Shown piece after piece: positions 15,111 to 18,785 of a DNA stretch of 18,785 bases. Location: NCBI GenBank assembly GCA_003485765.1, contig DNHS01000030.1:1-18785 (forward strand), read 5' to 3'. Below the pieces are notes generated by a model, which saw only the letters and a program-made list of their open reading frames with translations, ran no database searches and was not told the origin of the DNA. Both the position numbers and the translations under genes were made by a program. How positions within the stretch are numbered: position 1 is the stretch's first letter; each line of letters starts with the position of its first letter. The DNA comes from Candidatus Omnitrophota bacterium (GTDB taxonomy: Bacteria > Omnitrophota > Gorgyraeia > Gorgyraeales > Gorgyraeaceae).

Positions 15111-15145
15111 CCTCACCTTAATGCAAAGAAAGGAGTAAGGTCAGG
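15111..15145. repeat. Imperfect inverted repeat, REP-like
   Basis: Arms CCTCACCTTA (15111-15120) and TAAGGTCAGG (15136-15145) pair with one mismatch around a 15-base loop. It has no T run and is not next to a gene end. It may be a REP-like or insertion-element remnant; nothing else supports this. Confidence 0.4.
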
Positions 15146-15204
15146 CTTATTCAAAATTCCTAAAGAAAAATAATGCCCTAACTCTTTGATACCTTGTAAG
15201 ATGC

Positions 15205-15241
15205 AAAACAGCCCTGATCGGGGTACCCAATCAAGGCTGTT
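15205..15241 (-). terminator. Terminator-like stem-loop
   Basis: On the minus strand, arms 15241-15226 and 15223-15207 pair over about 16 bases when G-U pairs are allowed, with a two-base loop, followed by TTTT (15208-15205). The G-U pairs fit RNA from the minus strand and would be A-C mismatches on the plus strand. It would stop transcripts coming from the Bro-N/toxin region before the receiver promoter. The T run is short. Confidence 0.55.
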
Positions 15242-15270
15242 AAATTCTCTGCTTGTAATTTTCCAGCAGA

Positions 15271-15287
15271 ATTAGTGGCTCCGCTAA
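15271..15287 (-). repeat. GGAGCCA stem-loop element, copy B
   Basis: The minus strand reads TTAGCGGAGCCACTAAT, one base different from the element at 13100-13084. A small stem (TTCTGCT with AGCAGAGAA, about 15270-15244) and then the terminator-like stem at 15241-15205 follow. Confidence 0.55.
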
Positions 15288-15501
15288 GCCGTAACAGTGT
15301 CAACATAATCTCTCAATTTACAGTCCCTGTTATAGTAAAAAATTCCGAGAATATCAAGAGAATAAAGCTATTTAGAGGCGCTTTTATAGGCGATAATATG
15401 TCCGATTTGTCCGCTATTCTCTGGCTATAATATCTCTAACTCTATACTATATAAAGAGATAAACAATGTCATATATAAGAACCCTGACATTAGCTATATA
15501 T

Positions 15502-15525
15502 GGGGTGTCCTTAATAGGACGTCCC
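15502..15525. repeat. Palindrome at the broken end of the Bro-N gene
   Basis: The plus strand has GGGGTGTCC, a TTAATA loop and GGACGTCCCC, which pair with a one-base bulge. It begins eight bases past the premature stop of the Bro-N fragment. It resembles REP-type palindromes that can move with RAYT transposases, though no transposase is present here. Confidence 0.5.
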
Positions 15526-15532
15526 CTTTCTC

Positions 15533-15853
15533 CTATAGCTTAATCGGTTCAGCCTTGGGGCTTGGTACTGATTGAATAAGCCTTAACAGGGTTTCCGGGT
15601 TAGCAACATCCGTTAAACGCATCTTCCCGTCTTCCGCAGACATTTTCAACCGGTTACATTTTGTAACCACTTGACTTCCTTCTTTTTTAAGACGGTTTTT
15701 CAACACTTTCCAATAATTTCTTGCTAACTGAAAATCTTTCTGGTGGATTAAAGCGCCAATAATATCAACCACAGAAAAAAACCATATTTCTTTTTCTTCA
15801 TCGTAAATTCTACGAATTTTAAAGTCTTCAAAGACAGCTAATGTATTTTTCAT
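15533..15853 (-). pseudogene. Truncated Bro-N (antirepressor-like) protein
   Basis: The start is ATG 15853, with AGGAGG four bases upstream; the frame also stays open upstream to 15901, but that has no ribosome site. The 106 residues match the Bro-N domain of phage antirepressor-like proteins: IRRIYDEEKEIWFFSVVDII, a KNRLKKEGSQ helix, LKMSAEDGKMRLTDVA and LLRLIQSVPSPKAEP. In family members this last motif is normally followed by WLAKVG-type sequence and about 150 more residues. Here the frame stops two codons after PKAEPI, at a palindrome (15502-15525). The fragment therefore looks cut by a deletion or element insertion, although the remaining Bro-N domain could still fold. Its context (toxin-antitoxin pair, stem-loops) fits an accessory patch. 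Confidence 0.75.
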
Positions 15854-15937
15854 AATACCTCCTGATTTTTTTAATGATCCTTGCCGCTTTTTCAATCTCA
15901 CTTATACTAAAAACCAGCTCAAAAAGTAAAAAATTGT

Positions 15938-16219
15938 CTAACGAAAATCCTTGAGGTATCTTTTAATATCTTCGTGGCTTCCGGCTATTACCATATAAAG
16001 CGTGTCGTTTTCATCTTTAACTATTACCCTTAAGCGTATATCGATTCTAAATTCAAATATATCATGTCTGATCTTTTTAAATCCAAGCCCGGAAGAAATC
16101 TTGCCTGTAACTAAAAAATCATTAAATTTCTCCAGGGCTATAACAAGCTGGTTCTTTTCAATAGAAGTAAACCTTCTGATGGATCGCTCAAAAGATGGTA
16201 AAATAACTATCTTTTTCAT
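15938..16219 (-). CDS. RelE/ParE-superfamily toxin
   Basis: This 93-residue basic protein has the RelE/ParE layout: an N-terminal strand and SFERSIRRF helix, a long second helix (EKNQLVIALEKFNDFL), then a beta sheet with GLGFKKI, DIFEFRIDIRLRVIVK and TLYMVIAGSHEDIKRYL. Conserved Arg and the late His/Asp would fit an mRNA-cleaving toxin, but ParE-type (gyrase) action cannot be excluded. The ATG at 16219 lies two bases after the antitoxin stop and has no ribosome site of its own, so translation is probably coupled to the antitoxin. Confidence 0.82.
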   Translation of the reverse strand: MKKIVILPSFERSIRRFTSIEKNQLVIALEKFNDFLVTGKISSGLGFKKIRHDIFEFRIDIRLRVIVKDENDTLYMVIAGSHEDIKRYLKDFR

Positions 16220-16221
16220 CG

Positions 16222-16482
16222 TTATTTTATATTTTTTAAATACCCTGCAAAATCTTTACCAGGCTTAAACTGTTTTCCATTGGCCTTTTCAGAAGCTACT
16301 ATAGCGTCAATAGCTTTTAGCTCTTCTGCGGTATAGCGCGGGCTTACCTCTACCGGAGTCAATTTGATAAAATTACTCACCACATCCACCGCGAAAAGTT
16401 CGCGAGGCCTGAGATGCATCTTTTTCACTATCTCGGCTGGTATAGTAAGCTGGTTCTTTGCCTTTAAAGTCGTGATTGTCAT
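16222..16482 (-). CDS. AbrB/MazE-type antitoxin
   Basis: This 86-residue protein has an N-terminal swapped-hairpin AbrB/SpoVT DNA-binding domain (TTLKAKNQLTIPAEIVKKMH, LRPRELFAVDV, residues 1-50) and a C-terminal segment (51-86: YTAEELKAIDAIVASEKANG) that would wrap the toxin. The ATG at 16482 follows a strong GGAGGTGAT site. It precedes the toxin, the usual order for autoregulated type II systems. An inverted repeat flanks its -35 box. The pairing of an AbrB-type antitoxin with a RelE-fold toxin is known. Confidence 0.87.
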   Translation of the reverse strand: MTITTLKAKNQLTIPAEIVKKMHLRPRELFAVDVVSNFIKLTPVEVSPRYTAEELKAIDAIVASEKANGKQFKPGKDFAGYLKNIK

Positions 16483-16501
16483 ATAATCACCTCCACTAAT
16501 A

Positions 16502-16529
16502 AGTATATCATAGTTAGAAAGTATGTCAA
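16502..16529 (-). promoter_or_regulatory. Strong sigma70 promoter of the toxin-antitoxin operon
   Basis: On the minus strand, a perfect TTGACA (16529-16524), a 16-base spacer and TATACT (16507-16502) precede the antitoxin ATG by about 20 bases. Confidence 0.8.
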
Positions 16530-16547
16530 GTTAGACTTTCTAACTAT
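16510..16547. promoter_or_regulatory. Inverted-repeat operator around the toxin-antitoxin -35 box
   Basis: Perfect 13-base arms ATAGTTAGAAAGT (16510-16522) and ACTTTCTAACTAT (16535-16547) are separated by 12 bases that contain the -35 TTGACA. A dimeric repressor on both arms would cover the promoter. The AbrB-type antitoxin, alone or with toxin, is the likely binder. Confidence 0.75.
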
Positions 16548-16654
16548 TTGCCCTTTTGTGAAGACGCCATATCCTACAATATAAGACACATCTCGAGACG
16601 ATTTTCTTTCAAATATTTTAAGATTTTGTTACAGGCATTTGGTGGCTGGGGTAA

Positions 16655-16707
16655 AGAGATAAAGATTACCCTGATCAGCATCGCTAATCAGGGTAATCTT
16701 TATCTCT
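16655..16707. repeat. Perfect 21-base-arm hairpin, terminator-like
   Basis: Arms 16655-16675 and 16687-16707 are exact complements; the 11-base loop has a further AGC/GCT pairing. It lies about 167 bases after the coiled-coil gene stop (16874) and before the toxin-antitoxin promoter. Its T run is only TTT on the minus strand, so it may be a processing or stalling structure, not a classic terminator. Confidence 0.7.
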
Positions 16708-16731
16708 CCATCTGGATTTTGAGAGATTTAT

Positions 16732-16741
16732 GTGGCTCCCC
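16732..16741 (-). repeat. GGAGCCA stem-loop element, copy C
   Basis: The minus strand reads GGGGAGCCAC. It is followed by a seven-base stem (ATCTCTC with GAGAGAT) and the long hairpin at 16707-16655, the same order as copy B: motif, small stem, large stem. Confidence 0.45.
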
Positions 16742-16873
16742 GAGTTAGTCAATGTTGATAACAAACGACATTTTTGGCTAAAATCTATCGCTTCGAACAA
16801 TGCCAGAACTTAAATAATATCCCTAAATATGATGTCTCTGTCCTCTATCTTCGCTTCCTTCAATTAATTATTG

Positions 16874-17224
16874 CTATTGGGAACTACCTTGTGAAAGCTT
16901 TTCTTTTGTCTCTTGAAAAACCTGAAGTCGGTCAATGATAGGCTTTATGTCATTCCATACCCGCTTAGGAATATATTTCTTCATAGTCGCAAAAGGCACT
17001 TTGCTATTGAATTCTTTTAGGCTTTGATCTAATTCATTCAGCATCTGTTCGTTTTCGCTATTAGCTCTACTTAGACGCATTAAGTCTCTTTGCAATTTGT
17101 TATTTCCTTCTTCCATAAATTTGGCATGCTCTATGGTATCTCGTAATTCTTTTCTTGATGTATAGATATTAAAGCCAAGAACAATAACTAAACCGATTAA
17201 AAAGAAAATCAATGCAGACTTCAT
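16874..17224 (-). CDS. Membrane-anchored coiled-coil protein, unknown
   Basis: This 116-residue protein has one N-terminal membrane helix (about 4-21, ALIFFLIGLVIVLGFNIY) and a Lys/Glu-rich coiled coil (22-75), then a basic C-terminal part with IPKRVWNDIKPIIDRLQVF. I do not recognise a family. It starts 18 bases after the OmpA-family gene stop, behind AGGAGAG, and is the last gene of that operon, which suggests an envelope role. Confidence 0.7.
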   Translation of the reverse strand: MKSALIFFLIGLVIVLGFNIYTSRKELRDTIEHAKFMEEGNNKLQRDLMRLSRANSENEQMLNELDQSLKEFNSKVPFATMKKYIPKRVWNDIKPIIDRLQVFQETKEKLSQGSSQ

Positions 17225-17242
17225 AAAGCTTTACTCTCCTAG

Positions 17243-17914
17243 TTAATCTGCCTTAACCTTGCTTACCAGAGAAGGTAATATAACTATTTCTACTCTTCTA
17301 TTCTTTTGTTTATTCTCCGGTGAATCATTAGACGCTACTGGCCGGAACTCGCCATAACCATTAGCTGATAATCGCTGCGGCCGTACTTTGCACTCATCAA
17401 CAAGATAATGTAAAACTGCTAATGACCTGGCTGAAGATAGCTCCCAGTTAGACGCCCAAGCAGAATACTTTATCTGATCATTGTCAGTATGCCCTTCTAC
17501 TGCTACATTAGAATTAGGAACATCTTTATTCAAAACTTCAGCTACTTTCTGAAGTGAAAGTTTGCCATCCTCTTTTACATTATCTTTCCCGGAATCAAAG
17601 AAAACTTCAGATAAAAATGTTATAACAAGGCCTCGTTCGGTTATCTTAAGCTTTGCTTTATATTCCCCTATTTCTTTTTTCAGAGATTTTTCAAGTTCCA
17701 GCTTTGCCCACTCTAGTTCTGAAAGTTTTTTATCTTTCTCTTCAGCTACTTGTTCAACTGCCTTAACCTTTTCTTTCTTCAATTGAGCTATTTTATATTT
17801 TAGATTAGCATTTTCTACTTCTAATTCATCAGTTCTGCGAGCTTTCTGAATATAAGAACATCCAGGTAAGAGAAAAATCCCCAATAAAACAATGGTGATT
17901 AACCTGTTTCTCAT
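17243..17914 (-). CDS. OmpA-family peptidoglycan-binding lipoprotein
   Basis: In this 223-residue protein, the signal peptide ends in lipobox LLPGC (Cys19). A Lys/Glu-rich coiled coil spans about 28-90 and an OmpA C-terminal domain about 95-217. The domain shows FFDSGKDNVKEDG, NVAVEGHTDND (D144), LSSARSLAVLHYL (R163), NGYGEFRP and NKQKNRRVEI. The Asp and Arg are the usual ligands for diaminopimelate in peptidoglycan. It probably tethers the outer membrane, through the coiled coil, to the cell wall (Pal/MotB-like). The ATG overlaps the stop of the 45-residue membrane protein (ATGA) and has a GGAGGA site. Confidence 0.9.
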   Translation of the reverse strand: MRNRLITIVLLGIFLLPGCSYIQKARRTDELEVENANLKYKIAQLKKEKVKAVEQVAEEKDKKLSELEWAKLELEKSLKKEIGEYKAKLKITERGLVITFLSEVFFDSGKDNVKEDGKLSLQKVAEVLNKDVPNSNVAVEGHTDNDQIKYSAWASNWELSSARSLAVLHYLVDECKVRPQRLSANGYGEFRPVASNDSPENKQKNRRVEIVILPSLVSKVKAD

Positions 17915-18048
17915 TGCGCTCCTCCTTTCTTATCCTTATTTTTTTCTTCTCTCTCCTGCTTTCTGCTGACAATCATGATATATATAATAAATGTTAAAAC
18001 CCCGCTCAAAAGAAGCCCGACTATTAAATTTGCCACTGAATTATTCAT
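17911..18048 (-). CDS. 45-residue single-span membrane protein
   Basis: The ATG at 18048 follows GGAGG ten bases upstream. One membrane helix (about 7-27, ANLIVGLLLSGVLTFIIYIM) is followed by a short charged tail (SRKQEREEKNKDKK). It ends in TGA overlapping the OmpA-family start by four bases. No family is recognised. The coupling and ribosome site argue it is real, possibly a small partner in the envelope. Confidence 0.6.
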   Translation of the reverse strand: MNNSVANLIVGLLLSGVLTFIIYIMIVSRKQEREEKNKDKKGGAQ

Positions 18049-18052
18049 GATA

Positions 18053-18154
18053 TTAATACCTCCTCTTTTTTAATATCCTGCTAAAACAATATATCCCAAG
18101 GCTCAAAATCATCGTCCATGAAAATATCATAAATACCCAACCGCTAAGCTTCAT
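18053..18154 (-). CDS. 33-residue single-span membrane protein
   Basis: The ATG at 18154 follows an AAAGGGG site. One hydrophobic helix (about 5-23, GWVFMIFSWTMILSLGIYC) is followed by a basic tail (SRILKKRRY). The Shine-Dalgarno sequence of the next gene lies at its end. It is 14 bases after the glycosyltransferase stop. No family is recognised. Confidence 0.5.
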   Translation of the reverse strand: MKLSGWVFMIFSWTMILSLGIYCFSRILKKRRY

Positions 18155-18168
18155 AGATATCGCCCCTT

Positions 18169-18785
18169 TTATAAATAAACTATATCTTCTTTATGGTACA
18201 GCGAAAGAAATAACAGTATATATTCTCTAATGTGACGCGTAATTAAAAAGTTATTCCTTATATGCTCCATGCCATTCTGCCCTAACTTTTTAGCATATTC
18301 CGGATTAGCTAGAAACTGCTTGATAGCAAAACTAGCGCCATCTATGGAATGGCACAATAAACCGGAATATTTATGTTTTATTTGTAACGGAATCCCTCCT
18401 ACATTAGAAGCTACAACCGGCTTTGACTTCCACAGGGCTTCAGCAACAGTTAAGCCAAAACCCTCTTTTAAAGATTTCTGCACAATAACGTCGGAAGCCA
18501 TCTGTAAGGCATTAACTACTATGTCATCCTGGGGCAGCAATAAAATATGCATGTCTTTATCTTGTTCCGATCTCGCCATAACCTCTTTTAAAACCTGTGC
18601 GCCTTCAGGGTCATCAGCCGCGCCGCCGCCAGCTAAGATAAGCTGACAATCAAAGTATTTTTTTACCTGCTTATACGCCTCAATAACCCCTATAGGATCT
18701 TTTAAACGGTCGAAACGGGAAATCTGGGTAATAATCGGCTTATCCTTTTTAATGTTATATTTTCTTAATACTGAATCTATTGTTT
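18169..18785 (-). CDS. GT4 glycosyltransferase, TreT-like (5-prime end beyond window)
   Basis: The frame is open from the right edge to the TAA at 18169 (205 residues of the C-terminal half; the start is not in the window). It shows the GT-B second domain: ITQISRFDRLKDPIGVIEAY, LAGGGAADDPEG, VQKSLKEGFGLTVAEALWK (donor-site Glu pair) and KPVVASNVGGIPLQI. The ISRFDRLKDP and EGFGLTVAEALWKSKPVVAS stretches closely resemble trehalose glycosyltransferring synthase (TreT), which joins NDP-glucose and glucose. Substrate cannot be settled from half a protein. An internal ATG at 18579 is not the start. Confidence 0.82.
   Translation of the reverse strand, partial: TIDSVLRKYNIKKDKPIITQISRFDRLKDPIGVIEAYKQVKKYFDCQLILAGGGAADDPEGAQVLKEVMARSEQDKDMHILLLPQDDIVVNALQMASDVIVQKSLKEGFGLTVAEALWKSKPVVASNVGGIPLQIKHKYSGLLCHSIDGASFAIKQFLANPEYAKKLGQNGMEHIRNNFLITRHIREYILLFLSLYHKEDIVYL

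Larger units (their letters stand above)
14971..15532. other. Gene-free stretch with promoter, operator and stem-loops
   Basis: I find no credible gene on either strand. From left to right it holds the leader, promoter and operator of the receiver gene (14971-15090), an imperfect inverted repeat (15111-15145: CCTCACCTTA and TAAGGTCAGG, one mismatch), a terminator-like stem (15205-15241), a GGAGCCA element (15271-15287), AT-rich DNA (15300-15500) and a palindrome at the cut end of the Bro-N gene (15502-15525). Confidence 0.7.
16548..16873. other. Gene-free stretch with long hairpin
   Basis: No credible gene is seen on either strand. The stretch holds a long perfect hairpin (16655-16707) and a GGAGCCA motif (16732-16741). 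The remainder is AT-rich and shows nothing I recognise. Confidence 0.65.

Noticed and set aside
16732..16745. GGGGAGCCA as a tRNA 3-prime end or integration site
   Set aside because: The acceptor-end look is superficial: no T-arm GTTCRA motif or matching 5-prime half is found nearby.
16548..16748. A 66-residue plus-strand frame in the intergenic region
   Set aside because: It runs through the perfect hairpin and has no ribosome site or recognisable motif.

Overview
The window reads as one face of a diderm (Gram-negative-type) bacterial chromosome. Every gene I can support lies on the minus strand. Lipobox proteins, an OmpA-type peptidoglycan-binding lipoprotein, an entericidin-like lipoprotein and a GlsB/YeaQ-type protein point to an outer membrane. 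A candidate phylum such as Omnitrophota would fit the mix of glycan/lipid fusion proteins and FixJ-like signalling, but this is a weak guess from gene style. No rRNA, tRNA or CRISPR array is visible.

In transcription order (right to left): (1) 18785-16874: the end of a TreT-like GT4 glycosyltransferase, two tiny single-span membrane proteins (33 and 45 aa), an OmpA-family lipoprotein and a membrane-anchored coiled-coil protein. (2) 16873-14971: an accessory patch with an AbrB-type antitoxin and RelE/ParE-type toxin behind a promoter flanked by inverted repeats, a Bro-N protein cut off beside a palindrome, and about 560 bp of gene-free DNA with stem-loops. (3) 14970-10132: a signalling block with two closely related FixL-like histidine kinases, two receiver-only response regulators, one FixJ-type DNA-binding regulator and a membrane diguanylate cyclase. 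(4) 10109-7658: seven small envelope or stress proteins (signal-peptide protein, GlsB/YeaQ, BON, lipoprotein, entericidin-like, PLDc_N, DUF3185). (5) 7630-1: a tightly packed operon of multidomain proteins: GtrA fused to a glycosidase-like domain, an AMP-ligase C-terminal subdomain fused to ACP and PlsC-type acyltransferase, a GT4 glycosyltransferase fused to an alpha/beta hydrolase, and a kinase-like protein with three near-identical tandem PAS domains that runs off the left edge.

The most informative regulatory signal is an inverted repeat with core TACC-N2-GGTA. It occurs at only two places I could find, each abutting or overlapping the -35 of a predicted sigma70 promoter in front of a receiver-only response regulator (14970 and 10509). 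Its centre lies about 42 bp upstream of the predicted transcription start, the usual place for a class II activator. The FixJ-type regulator at 10618-11244 is the natural candidate to bind it. The model is a branched phosphorelay (two kinases, three receivers, one DNA-binding output) that controls its own receivers and, by readthrough from 10509, the envelope-stress genes. A second recurring signal is a GGAGCCA motif upstream of a stem-loop, found in three gene-block boundaries.
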